Shown: piece by piece, positions 25,123 to 34,108 of the stretch
Position numbering within the stretch: the first letter of the stretch is position 1
How the letters are laid out: every line of letters begins with the position of its first letter
Assembly: GCF_024609325.1 (NCBI RefSeq)
Contig: NZ_JANHMQ010000001.1
Location: forward strand, 992,001 to 1,056,000
Direction: 5' to 3'
Source of the DNA: Geothrix fuzhouensis
GTDB taxonomy: Bacteria > Acidobacteriota > Holophagae > Holophagales > Holophagaceae
DNA length: 64,000 bases
Notes under the pieces: generated by a model
Told to the model about the DNA's origin: nothing
The model's input: the letters and a program-made list of their open reading frames with translations, nothing else
Databases searched by the model: none
Program-made: the position numbers and the translations under genes

Positions 25123-26076
25123 ATGACCGCGACCTCCGCCCACTCCCTGGAACCCCTGCTTGCCGAATGCCGCAAGGTGATCGTGGGCCAACCCCAGCTG
25201 CTCAGCCGACTGGTGGTGGCCCTGCTCTGCCGCGGCCACGTGCTGCTGGAGGGCCTGCCGGGTCTGGCGAAGACGCGCACCATCAAGACGCTGGCGGCCG
25301 CCAGCCACACCACCTTCCATCGCATCCAGTTCACGCCGGACCTGCTGCCCAGCGACGTGGTGGGCACCCTGGTCTTCGATCCCAGGCAGCTCACCTTCAC
25401 GCCCAAGCGAGGCCCCATCTTCACGAACCTGCTGCTGGCGGACGAGATCAACCGCGCCCCCTCCAAAGTGCAGGCCGCGCTGCTGGAGGCCATGGAGGAG
25501 CGCCAGGTGACGCTGGGCGAGGAGAGCTTCCGCCTGCCGGATCCCTTTCTCGTGCTGGCCACCCAGAATCCCCTGGAGCAGGAGGGTACGTTCCCTCTGC
25601 CCGAGGCGCAGATGGACCGGTTCCTTTTCAAGCTCCGCGTGGACTATCCCAAGCACGAGGATGAGGTGGAGGTCCTCCGCCGTGCCCACCTGAACGGCGA
25701 TGAGGTGAACCCCGTGGTGGATGGCCCCTTCCTGCTGGCGGCGGGCCGGGAGGCCCAGAAGGTGCGCCTGGACGACGCCATCCGCACCTACATCGTGCGG
25801 CTGGTGCAGGCCACCCGGCCCGGCCATGGCAAGGTCTGGAAGGGCAAGGAGCTGCTGCGCTGCGGGGCCAGCCCCCGGGCCTCACTCTCGCTCCAGGCCT
25901 CCACCCGCGCCCTGGCCTACCTCCAGGGTCGCGACCACGTGCTGCCCCAGGACGTAGTGGACTTGGCGCCCGATGTGCTGCGCCACCGCCTGCTACTCAC
26001 GTTCGAAAGCGAGGCCGACGGCGCCACCACGGACCAGGTCATCGCCCAGCTGCTCCAGGCCGTTCCCCGCCCTTGA
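25123..26076 (+). CDS. MoxR-family AAA ATPase
   Basis: This protein of about 317 residues is a MoxR AAA+ ATPase: Walker A GLPGLAKT, Walker B LLLADEINRAPSKVQ, sensor region FLVLATQNPLEQEGTFPLPEAQMDRF, and a C-terminal lid with SPRASLSL. MoxR proteins remodel or mature client complexes, usually with neighbouring VWA-domain partners. No such partner lies next to it here; a small unknown gene follows 39 bases downstream. The ATG at 25123 (CAGGA nearby) is preferred; an in-frame ATG at 25099 is possible. Confidence 0.88.
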   Translation: MTATSAHSLEPLLAECRKVIVGQPQLLSRLVVALLCRGHVLLEGLPGLAKTRTIKTLAAASHTTFHRIQFTPDLLPSDVVGTLVFDPRQLTFTPKRGPIFTNLLLADEINRAPSKVQAALLEAMEERQVTLGEESFRLPDPFLVLATQNPLEQEGTFPLPEAQMDRFLFKLRVDYPKHEDEVEVLRRAHLNGDEVNPVVDGPFLLAAGREAQKVRLDDAIRTYIVRLVQATRPGHGKVWKGKELLRCGASPRASLSLQASTRALAYLQGRDHVLPQDVVDLAPDVLRHRLLLTFESEADGATTDQVIAQLLQAVPRP

Positions 26077-26115
26077 ACCTGAACCTCACGTCACCTCACA
26101 CCACAGGAGAACCTC

Positions 26116-26469
26116 ATGGCCGCTCCGCTACGCCCCCGCATAACCGGCATCACCCTGAACGTGCTCATGCCCGACGGCACCACGCGGGTCCACACCATCG
26201 ATCCCAAGGCCACCGATGCGCTCGTGTGGAGCGACCGGGCCGTGGAGGTCTTCGGCAAGTTCTACGACAAGGGCGGCCCGGCTGAAGGCAAGCACATGAG
26301 CCGGGAGGATTTCCTCCGCCACTTCCCCCACGGCGAACCCATCATCGGCGACCAGCCGCACCTTCCCATGACCCCAACCGTGGTGAATCAGATCTGGAAC
26401 CACCCCAAGGAGGACGGGACGACCCCCGCCTACCTGTCCAAGAGCATCATGAATCCGACGAACGGCTAG
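26116..26469 (+). CDS. Small conserved-looking protein of unknown function
   Basis: This 117-residue soluble protein has no domain I recognise. It starts with a beta-type segment (ITGITLNVLMPDGTTRVHTIDP) and ends with a proline-rich stretch (QIWNHPKEDGTTPAYLSKSIM). A good ribosome-binding site, AGGAG, lies 6-7 bases before the ATG. It is probably cotranscribed with the MoxR ATPase. Its stop codon shares a CTAG palindrome with the stop of the convergent kinase gene. Confidence 0.65.
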   Translation: MAAPLRPRITGITLNVLMPDGTTRVHTIDPKATDALVWSDRAVEVFGKFYDKGGPAEGKHMSREDFLRHFPHGEPIIGDQPHLPMTPTVVNQIWNHPKEDGTTPAYLSKSIMNPTNG

Positions 26470-29400
26470 CGAGAGCGCCACCTCGAGTTCAGGGCCCTGC
26501 TTCGCCTCCGGGCCAGTGCGCCTGCGGGCGCATTGCCACAGGCGTCATGAAACTCAGCCAAGGCCATCCAGAACGCAGGATCCACGGGCTGGAGTCGGGC
26601 CAATGACCGGGCCGTAGCCTCCCCCAAAACCCGAAGGCCCTGTGGCTGCGGCCGGTAGCCTGTTCGTAACATGAGGGCACAATAGCGGAGCCATACTGTG
26701 CCAGGTTCCACGGGATCATCCGAACCCCGTTCCTGAGGGTTCGGCAGCCTGCCCGCCTCCTCCAGATATCTACCTGGATCCTCGTCCTGCGCCAAGGCCT
26801 GGGTGGCCGCAGAGAGGAGCACATCCAGGAAATACGGCGCCAAGGTCGAGAGGGGAACCTGAAGGTTCCGGGCTCGTTCATAGGCGGCCCGCGCCTGAGC
26901 CACCACAGCGCTGGGATCGCGCCCATCGCGCGCGAGGGCTTTAGCCTGGGCATCCCGGGCGATGAGAATGCCCCGGTGGAACCCCACATGGCGCGGCTGG
27001 CTCTTCAGACTTGCTTCATAGGCCCGAACCGCCTCTTCCGCGTCAGCAGAAGGATCCCCACCTGAAGCGACTTCAGCTTTGGCCATGGCCTGCGCCACGT
27101 TTCCCAAGTTCCCCTGAAAATAGGCATCTTCGGGATGAGCCTCCGCTGTGGCCCGGGCCTCCTGGAGATAAGGCGCTACGGTAGCCCGGTCATAAGTGCC
27201 GCACATGCGGGCCGTGTCGATCCAGGCGAGCAGGGCGGAATTGCGGATATTCAGCAGGACGATATGCCCCGGATCGAGGCGAAGGCCCCGGTCGGCCACC
27301 GCCATCGCCTCCTTCAGACGCGGCGAAGGATCTTCCCCACGGCTCAGCAAGCGATACCCCTCTGTGCGCAGGACCGAGGCTTGGGCTGCATACGCTTCGA
27401 TTTCCGAGGGGTCCCGTCGAATGGCCTCGCTGGCATCCGCCTTCGCCTGGGTCAGCCAGACGCCAGGATCGGTTTCCCGGTAAGTCAGATATCGCGCCAT
27501 CTCTCCCCGCGCCCGGGCGCGCCAGGCCAGGGGCTCGGCGGCGGAAGGTTCCAGTTGGACCCAGCGGTCGGCCACGGCCACCTGGGCCAGGACCGGCGCC
27601 TTGGGATCCGCTCCCGATTCCCAACCCCGCGCCACGGCCTCCTGCCAACGCCGCATGTCCAGGCTGAGGAGATCCACATCGCAGGGTGCCCGGAGTTCGG
27701 CCTGCGCGAGAACTCGGCCCGCCGCTTCCAGGGCGGGCTGGGCGACTTGCGCTTCCTGGGCGAACCGCGCCTGGGCCAGCCAGGCCTCGGCCTCAAGCCG
27801 CAGGGCCTCGTAGAACCAGGGGGCCTGGACCTCGGCTTCCCGTGCCAGCCGGACGGCCTCCTGCGGCTGGCCCTCCATCAACCTGAGCAGGCCCGACCGG
27901 AAAGCCGGGGGTTCAAGGCTGGCGCTGGCGCCGCGCCTCAGCCAATCGGCCGCGGGCTCCCGCAAGGTCTCCTTCAACTCGTCGAGCCGACGCTGTCTGA
28001 GCTCTGGATCGGGCAGTGCGGAAGCCTTGCCCAGCTCGATCTGGTAGATCGCCGCCAGGGCGCGACCTTCGGCATGGGCCGCCTCTGGTGTCCGGAACCC
28101 CAGCGCCCAGGCCCGTTCCAGCTGGATTCGGGCCCCGGCCGGGTCGCCCAGGGCCAGGTGCGCCCGCCCCAGCGCGTAGGCGCCCGGGGCCGCGGCCAGC
28201 GGGCCGGCGGCCTCGACCTCGTGGGCGAGGGTCTCCACCCGGGCCCGGAGATCCGCCTGATCGCGAGTCAGGTCCCGCGCCGGCTGGATGCGCAGGTATC
28301 TGCCCAGGGCCTCGATGCGTTCGGCGGCCTGGGCAAACCGCTGGGCATGGGCGGCCTGGGCCTGGGCCCGCAGCCGTTCCCGCACGCCGAAACCACCGAA
28401 GACCGCGATGGAAAGGCAGACTGCGGCTGAAGCCGTGACCAGGGCCTTGCGCTTCCGCGCCCAGTGGACCATCCGCTCCACCGGCGTCGCGGCGCGGGCC
28501 TGGATGGGCTCTCCATCCAGAATGCGCTGGAGGTCCTCCCCCAGCGCCCGGGCGGTGGCGTACCGGCGCCGCGGATCCTTCTGGAGGCAGGTGAGCACCA
28601 CGGTATCGAGATCGGCAGGGATGGTGGGCACTCGAATCCGGACCGGCACCGGATCGTCCTTCACGATGCGCGCCATGCATTCGAGCCCTTCCCCCCCGAA
28701 GGGTGGCTCCCCGGTCAGTACCTCGTAAAGGGTGGCGCCCAGGGAATAGACATCCGACCGGCGGTCCAGCAGGGCCGTGTTCCCACGCGCCTGCTCTGGA
28801 GACATGTAGCAGACGGTGCCCATCACCTGACCGGTTTGCGTGAGCTTCCCACCCCCGATGCCCCGGGCCAGCCCGAAGTCGAGCACGCAAGCCCGGGTGG
28901 ACCCGTCGTCCAGCCGCTCCACCATCAGGTTGGCCGGGTTCAGGTCGCGGTGGATGAGGCCCACGCGGTGGGCCGCATGGACGCCCTCGCAGACCTCCGT
29001 CATCAGGCGGAGCAGCGCCTCCAATGACAATGCGGGCGCAGCCTTCAGCAAGGTCTCCCCGGCGATGAACTGCATGACAATGTAGGGCTGCCCGCGCCAC
29101 TCGCCCACCTCATGCACCCGGCAGACATTCGGGTGGTCGACCCGGGCCTGGAGCTGGGCCTCCTGGATGAAGCGCCGGAGGAGGTCCGGGTCGTCCCGCC
29201 GGAGGAGCTTCAGGGCCACGACCCGGCGGAGGCGGGAGTCCGTGGCCCGGAACACGCGACCCATGCCGCCTTCGCCTAAGAGTTCGAGGGCTTCGAAGCG
29301 GCCCCAGCGTTCCAGGGTTTTGGCGCGGAAGATCCCACTCTGCCGGAATCCGGCGACAGGGAAGGCCGCCTCCAGCTCAGCCCCGGAGGGATCCGCCAGG

Positions 29401-29639
29401 GAAGCCAACCCAGTGATCGCCCCCTCCGTCGCCGCGTGGGTCTGCGCCGTGATCTCCACGGACCAGTGATTCGCCTCGACGGCCTCCAGATCGGCCAGTT
29501 CCTGCTCCAGCATCAAGCGGTCGCCGCCAGCCAGGCGCCCCGAGGTCACCAGGTCCTCCAGGTGGCCGCTGATATCGCCGGGTTCGAGCAGGCCGCGGGC
29601 CACGGCCAGGGCTAGGACCCGCTCCTCAGCGGTCGCCAT
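26466..29639 (-). CDS. Transmembrane Ser/Thr protein kinase with long repeat-rich C-terminus
   Basis: This 1057-residue protein has a 110-residue lead, then a Hanks-type kinase domain (about 112-375). It shows LLGEGGMGRVF (Gly loop), the VALK lysine K144, catalytic loop HRDLNPANLM (230-239), DFG (254-256) and MSPEQARG. A membrane helix follows at about 399-418. About 640 residues of Ala-rich helical, TPR-like repeats follow, likely on the outer side as sensor or scaffold. The catalytic-loop Lys usually after HRDL is Asn here. It stands alone, convergent with a small gene. Confidence 0.88.
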   Translation of the reverse strand: MATAEERVLALAVARGLLEPGDISGHLEDLVTSGRLAGGDRLMLEQELADLEAVEANHWSVEITAQTHAATEGAITGLASLADPSGAELEAAFPVAGFRQSGIFRAKTLERWGRFEALELLGEGGMGRVFRATDSRLRRVVALKLLRRDDPDLLRRFIQEAQLQARVDHPNVCRVHEVGEWRGQPYIVMQFIAGETLLKAAPALSLEALLRLMTEVCEGVHAAHRVGLIHRDLNPANLMVERLDDGSTRACVLDFGLARGIGGGKLTQTGQVMGTVCYMSPEQARGNTALLDRRSDVYSLGATLYEVLTGEPPFGGEGLECMARIVKDDPVPVRIRVPTIPADLDTVVLTCLQKDPRRRYATARALGEDLQRILDGEPIQARAATPVERMVHWARKRKALVTASAAVCLSIAVFGGFGVRERLRAQAQAAHAQRFAQAAERIEALGRYLRIQPARDLTRDQADLRARVETLAHEVEAAGPLAAAPGAYALGRAHLALGDPAGARIQLERAWALGFRTPEAAHAEGRALAAIYQIELGKASALPDPELRQRRLDELKETLREPAADWLRRGASASLEPPAFRSGLLRLMEGQPQEAVRLAREAEVQAPWFYEALRLEAEAWLAQARFAQEAQVAQPALEAAGRVLAQAELRAPCDVDLLSLDMRRWQEAVARGWESGADPKAPVLAQVAVADRWVQLEPSAAEPLAWRARARGEMARYLTYRETDPGVWLTQAKADASEAIRRDPSEIEAYAAQASVLRTEGYRLLSRGEDPSPRLKEAMAVADRGLRLDPGHIVLLNIRNSALLAWIDTARMCGTYDRATVAPYLQEARATAEAHPEDAYFQGNLGNVAQAMAKAEVASGGDPSADAEEAVRAYEASLKSQPRHVGFHRGILIARDAQAKALARDGRDPSAVVAQARAAYERARNLQVPLSTLAPYFLDVLLSAATQALAQDEDPGRYLEEAGRLPNPQERGSDDPVEPGTVWLRYCALMLRTGYRPQPQGLRVLGEATARSLARLQPVDPAFWMALAEFHDACGNAPAGALARRRSRALNSRWRSR

Positions 29640-29774
29640 GGCTGCCTTTCCGCACGATTCCGCTCCTTGATGATCCGTTCATGGTGCCCCCTTTTGTGGC
29701 TGCAGGTGAAGCACTTCCCGTGTTGACCGGGGCCGGGGCGGGGGTCAGACTGGCCATGGCCCTGGCGCCGGAAA

Positions 29775-29815
29775 GGAGGTTCGATGGGACGACAATCCGA
29801 CCTCTCCGAACCTCC
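29775..29815 (+). promoter_or_regulatory. Inverted repeat that would hide a strong ribosome-binding site
   Basis: GGAGGTTCG (29775-29783) and CGAACCTCC (29807-29815) form a perfect 9-bp stem. The 5' arm is part of AAAGGAGG, and an ATG lies just inside the loop at 29784, opening a 17-codon frame. The site is in the leader region of the ABC permease gene, 120 bases before its ATG. No function is established. Confidence 0.3.
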
Positions 29816-29934
29816 GTCGTGTTGCGCCGCCCGCTGAGGCGGCCCTCACCTGTTGTTCCGGCTCCCCCGAATCCGCCCCCTGAACGGGATGGCGGCGTGC
29901 CCCACAGCGCCCCATCCGCTCCTCCGGACCGGCT

Positions 29935-31683
29935 ATGATCCACCGCTTCCTCGACACCGTCTGGGGCCAGGCGATGAACCTGCTGACGGCGCCCATCCGG
30001 CACCGCCGCTGGATCGACCTGCTCGTGCTCGCGGCCCTGGTGGGCACGCTGGCGGCGCTCTGGCTGGTCGGGAAGGAATGGACCGCCGTCCAACGACCCA
30101 CGGTGCAGATCGCCCTCAGCGCCTGGGCCCTGCCCAAGTACCTCCTGCTGTCCCTGATCCGGGCCATCGCGGCCTACACGGTGTCGCTGGCCTTCACGCT
30201 GGTGGTGGCCTACTGGGCCGCCAAGGACCCGCGGGCCGAACGGGTCCTGGTGCCCATCCTCGACATCCTCCAGAGCGTGCCGCTGCTGGCCTTCCTGCCG
30301 CCCGTGCTGCTGCTCATGCTCACCCTTTTCCCCCGCAGCAACATCGGGCTGGAACTGTCGGCGATCCTGCTCATCGTTACTTGCCAAGCCTGGAACATGG
30401 CCTTCAGCTTCTACCAGTCGCTGAAGACGTTGCCCAAGGAGCTGGAGGAGACCTCGAGCCTCTACGGTTTCACCTGGCTCCAGAAGCTCCGCTGGGTTGA
30501 GATCCCCTTCGCCACACCCGGCCTGGTCTGGAACTCCATGGTCAGCGTGGCGAACAGCTGGTTCTTCCTAATGTCCGCCGAGGCCTTCCACGCGGGCAAC
30601 AAGAACTTCCAGCTCCCGGGACTGGGGTCGTACATGAACACGGCGGTGGAGCAGGGGAGCACCCGCGCCCAGATCTACGCCATCGTCACCATGCTGGTGC
30701 TGGTGATCCTGCTGGACCAGTTGGTCTGGCGACCCGTGGTGGCCTGGTCCCAACGCTTCCAGGTCGACGAAGGTGGCGAGGTGGACCCTGGCGAGAACTG
30801 GCTGCTCCGCCTGTTTCGCCGCTCCCGCCTCCTGAAATGGCTGGAGAACCGGCACAACCAGCGCCTGCATCGCCGGACGCCCCGCCCGGCCTTCATCCGG
30901 AAGGCCCACGAAGAATTTCAAAGACCTGGCCGGCTTGGGTCCTGGGTAGCCACCTCAGCCATGGTGGGAATCCTCGTGCTGCTTTCGCTGGGCGCGTTCT
31001 CCGTCGTGCGATTGCTGGCCGAGGTGAGTGGCGCGAAGTGGCTGGTCCTGCTCAAAGCCGGTGGGGCCTCCCTGTCCCGGGTGCTCCTCTCCACGTTCCT
31101 GGCCACCCTCTGGACTCTGCCTGTGGGCCTGTGGATCGGCATGTCGCCGAAGTGGTCCCGGCGCCTCCAATCCGTGGTGCAGGTGGCGGCCTCTTTCCCC
31201 TCCTCCCTGATCTTTGCGTCGCTGATCCTGGTGTTCAGCTCCCTGGGCATCGGCCTGGGCGTGAGTTGCGTGCTCCTGATGGTGCTGTCCACCCAGTGGT
31301 ACCTGCTCTTCAACATCATCGCGGGGGCCCAGGCCATCCCTGCGGACCTCCGCGAGGCCGCCACGGCTTATCGGATGTCGCTGTGGAAGCGCTGCTGGAA
31401 CCTCTACTTCCCCGCGGTGTTCCCCTTCCTCGTGACCGGCTGGGTGACCGCCACCGGCGGGGCCTGGAATGCGAGCATCATCACGGAGATCGTCACCACC
31501 AGGCAGCACACGCTCCGGACCTTCGGCCTGGGCGCTGAAGTGGTGCTGGCCACGGAACAAGGTTCCATGCCCCACCTCGCGGCCAGCGCCCTGCTCATGG
31601 CGGCCCTGGTCGTCCTCTTCAACCGTCTCGTCTGGGTGCCGCTCTACCGCCTGGCCGAAACCCGCTACGCACTCAACCGCTGA
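29935..31683 (+). CDS. ABC transporter permease, two fused permease domains
   Basis: This 582-residue inner-membrane protein contains two binding-protein-dependent permease domains joined by a charged linker (about 275-330). Each has its EAA loop that docks to the ATPase: ELEETSSLYGFTWLQKLRWVE in the first half and DLREAATAYRMSLWKRCWNL in the second. The nearest types are the NitT/TauT-like (nitrate, sulfonate, bicarbonate) permeases. The ATPase gene starts 7 bases after its stop. No periplasmic binding protein gene is nearby, so the substrate is open. Confidence 0.88.
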   Translation: MIHRFLDTVWGQAMNLLTAPIRHRRWIDLLVLAALVGTLAALWLVGKEWTAVQRPTVQIALSAWALPKYLLLSLIRAIAAYTVSLAFTLVVAYWAAKDPRAERVLVPILDILQSVPLLAFLPPVLLLMLTLFPRSNIGLELSAILLIVTCQAWNMAFSFYQSLKTLPKELEETSSLYGFTWLQKLRWVEIPFATPGLVWNSMVSVANSWFFLMSAEAFHAGNKNFQLPGLGSYMNTAVEQGSTRAQIYAIVTMLVLVILLDQLVWRPVVAWSQRFQVDEGGEVDPGENWLLRLFRRSRLLKWLENRHNQRLHRRTPRPAFIRKAHEEFQRPGRLGSWVATSAMVGILVLLSLGAFSVVRLLAEVSGAKWLVLLKAGGASLSRVLLSTFLATLWTLPVGLWIGMSPKWSRRLQSVVQVAASFPSSLIFASLILVFSSLGIGLGVSCVLLMVLSTQWYLLFNIIAGAQAIPADLREAATAYRMSLWKRCWNLYFPAVFPFLVTGWVTATGGAWNASIITEIVTTRQHTLRTFGLGAEVVLATEQGSMPHLAASALLMAALVVLFNRLVWVPLYRLAETRYALNR

Positions 31684-31690
31684 GGTGGAT

Positions 31691-32989
31691 ATGCAGCAGC
31701 CCAACACCTCCCCTATCTGCGAACTCCGCGGCGTCCAGATGCGCTTCCCCGGGCCTCGGGGTGGCGTCCAGCGCGTGCTCGAGGATATCCGTCTCGAGGT
31801 GCGCCCCGACGAGATCCTCTGCCTCATCGGCCCCAATGGATCAGGCAAATCCACCCTGCTGCGACTGCTCGCGGGCCTCATGCCGCCCACCCAGGGCGAG
31901 GTCCGCCACCATGGCGAGAAACTCGATGGCCTGAATCCCGGCGTGGCCATGGTGTTCCAGAGTTTCGCACTCTACCCCTGGATGACCGTGGAGGAGAACG
32001 TCCGCGTGGTACTGCGCGCCCGGGATCTGCCCGAGGGTGAAGTCCGCGAGCGGGCCCACCAGGCCATCCGCAAGGTCGGCCTCGAAGGCTTCGAGGAAGC
32101 CTTCCCCCGCGAGCTCTCCCGCGGCACCAAGCAGCGCGTGGGCGTGGCCCGGGCCCTGGCCGTGGACCCGGAGATCCTGATCATGGACGAACCCTTCAGC
32201 CAGGTGGACGCCCTCACCGCGGAAGCGCTGCGGGCCGAGATCATCGACATCTGGGCGGACAAGGAACGCAATCCCTCGGCCATCGTGATGGTGAGCCAGT
32301 CCATCCGCGAGGCCCTGCTCATGGCCGACCGCGTGGCCCTGCTCTCCGGCAGCCCCGGCACGCTGCGGACCATCGTGGACGTTCCCATGGCCCGGCCCCG
32401 GGACAGCCGCTCGCCTGAGTTCATGAAGCTCGTGGACCACCTGCACGACATCTTCACCAGCGCCGAATTGCCCGACGTCCAGGTCACCGCCCCCATTCCC
32501 AGTGCCGCGGTCCAGGAGGACCAGGTGGAGCCCCTCCCCCAAGCCCAAAGCGGCGACATCCTCGGCCTGCTGGAGTTCCTCGACGCCCAAGGCGGCACCA
32601 GCGACCTCTTCCAGGTGGCCTCGCATACCCATGTGGCCTTCGAGAAGGTGCTCACCACCGTGAAGGCCGCGGAGATGCTGGATTTGGTGGACACCCCCAA
32701 GCGCGCCGTCCTGCTCACGCCTCTGGGCAAGCGCTTCGTGAACGCCAACATGGATGACCGCAAGGATCTCTGGCGGGCCCAGCTCCTGGAGCTGCGGCTT
32801 TTCCGTGTCGTGCAGGAGATGATGCACCTCGAGGAGGGCGAGCTGTCCGAGGAGACCCTCCTCCAGGAACTGGCCACGCGACTGCCCATGGAGGATCCGG
32901 AGAAGACCTTCGAGACCCTCGTGGCATGGGGCCGCTTCGGGGAACTCTTCGCCTACCGTGAGGAACGCGGCGTCCTCACCCCGGAATAG
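31691..32989 (+). CDS. ABC transporter ATPase with C-terminal AAA-associated domain
   Basis: This 432-residue protein has a nucleotide-binding domain with Walker A GPNGSGKST (47-55), Q-loop Q90, signature LSRGTKQ (142-148) and Walker B ILIMDEP (162-168). The helix after the H-loop position reads VSQSIREA instead of VTHDxxEA, so the switch His appears to be Gln203. From about residue 270 a second domain follows, similar to the AAA-associated C-terminal domain of NitT/TauT-type ATPases. It works with the fused permease just upstream. Its last 20 codons recur 106 bases downstream. Confidence 0.88.
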   Translation: MQQPNTSPICELRGVQMRFPGPRGGVQRVLEDIRLEVRPDEILCLIGPNGSGKSTLLRLLAGLMPPTQGEVRHHGEKLDGLNPGVAMVFQSFALYPWMTVEENVRVVLRARDLPEGEVRERAHQAIRKVGLEGFEEAFPRELSRGTKQRVGVARALAVDPEILIMDEPFSQVDALTAEALRAEIIDIWADKERNPSAIVMVSQSIREALLMADRVALLSGSPGTLRTIVDVPMARPRDSRSPEFMKLVDHLHDIFTSAELPDVQVTAPIPSAAVQEDQVEPLPQAQSGDILGLLEFLDAQGGTSDLFQVASHTHVAFEKVLTTVKAAEMLDLVDTPKRAVLLTPLGKRFVNANMDDRKDLWRAQLLELRLFRVVQEMMHLEEGELSEETLLQELATRLPMEDPEKTFETLVAWGRFGELFAYREERGVLTPE

Positions 32990-33095
32990 CGCCCGGCCAG
33001 GCCTCACCTGACTACCGCCCCGATCGCACGCGACATCAAGTCGCGTGCTCCCGCTCCCGCTACGCCTCTGGCTTGCGATCGCGGAGGGGGCCCCG

Positions 33096-33158
33096 TGGGG
33101 CCGCTTCGGGGAACTCTTCGCCTACCGCGAGGAACGCGGTGTCCTCACCCCGGAGTAA
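33096..33158 (+). pseudogene. Duplicated 3' end of the ABC ATPase gene
   Basis: These 63 bases repeat positions 32927-32989, the last 20 codons plus stop of the ATPase gene. There are four differences, all at third codon positions that leave the amino acids unchanged (CGT/CGC, GGC/GGT, GAA/GAG, TAG/TAA). The frame encodes the same ending GRFGELFAYREERGVLTPE. No start or upstream domain remains, so it is a scrap of a second copy. The convergent EamA gene ends inside it. Confidence 0.8.
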
Positions 33159-34053
33159 GTTTCTTCTCTGCAGCGGGTGGGCTGAAGGCGCAGGCAGCGA
33201 TGCCTGCCAGCACCAGGAGGGTGCCCAGCCCCTGCATGGGTCGCACGGATTCCCCCAGCAGCAGCCAGCCCAGGATGACCGTGGCCACGGGCTGAGTCAT
33301 GAGCCCCATGGCGCCCACGTTCGTGGACACGTGGCCGATGCCCCAGGTGATGAGCCACCAGGCCACGACCTGCACCCCCAGCCCCAGGCCCGCCAAGGCC
33401 CACCAGGCGCGCGCCGGATAGCCGCTGAACGTCTCGCCCTGCGCGAGGCCGAGGAGACCGAAGCCCACCACGCAGCAGAGGACGACCCAGAACAAAGCCT
33501 CCGGGGCGCTGAGGTCCCGGCGGGCGCGCCCGAGCACCAGCGTGAAGGCCCCGTAGGCCAGGGACGCCAGAGCCCCCAGCAACTCGCCCAAGCCCGTGCC
33601 CCAGCGCGCGCCCTTGGCCAGCCCGAGAACCAGGGCACCGGCCAGGGCAAACCCCACGCCCAGCCAGAAACGGCGCCGCAGGCGGGCGCCCATCCAGACA
33701 ACCGAGACCACCGCGACCCAGATGGGTGCCAGCGTGACCAGCAGCGTGGCGTTGGCGGCGCTCGTATGGTGCAGGGCCGAATGCCACATCCATAGATCGC
33801 CCACGAAGCAGAGGCCGGCCACACCGGCCCAGAGCCGGGCCCGCCCGATGCCGGACCGCGCGGTGCCCCGCGCCCGCCAGGCCAGCCAGGCCACGGGCAG
33901 CAAGGCGATGGCCATGCGGTAGAAGCCCACCGCCAGCGGGCCTGCGGGAGCGGCCCAACGCACCAGCATGGCCGCGAAGCCCAGGAGCGAAGCCCCGAGG
34001 ATCAGGGCCGCCAGGCCTCTCGGATCTGGCGTCCCCGCCTGTGTCTCTTCCAT
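33145..34053 (-). CDS. EamA/DMT-family transporter
   Basis: This 302-residue protein has ten predicted helices in two EamA repeats. Visible are ASLLGFAAMLVRWAAPAGPLAVGFYRMAIALLP, the ANATLLVTLAPIWVAVVS end of repeat one, and VGAMGLMTQPVATVILGWLLLGESV in repeat two. Substrate is unknown. The start at 34053 fits the first helix; upstream in-frame codons lack signals. Its last codons (LTPG and the stop) are read from the antisense strand of the duplicated ATPase scrap, so its original C-terminus may have been changed by that event. Confidence 0.87.
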   Translation of the reverse strand: MEETQAGTPDPRGLAALILGASLLGFAAMLVRWAAPAGPLAVGFYRMAIALLPVAWLAWRARGTARSGIGRARLWAGVAGLCFVGDLWMWHSALHHTSAANATLLVTLAPIWVAVVSVVWMGARLRRRFWLGVGFALAGALVLGLAKGARWGTGLGELLGALASLAYGAFTLVLGRARRDLSAPEALFWVVLCCVVGFGLLGLAQGETFSGYPARAWWALAGLGLGVQVVAWWLITWGIGHVSTNVGAMGLMTQPVATVILGWLLLGESVRPMQGLGTLLVLAGIAACAFSPPAAEKKLTPG

Positions 34054-34108
34054 GGTTCCAGCATCGCCGCCGGATGCACTGGCCCGCAAGGCCAGGGTTG
34101 GCAGCGGC

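Noticed and set aside
26128-26481. A minus-strand frame opposite the small gene at 26116
   Set aside because: The plus-strand gene has a good AGGAG site and follows the MoxR gene; the minus frame has no site and runs into the kinase stop.
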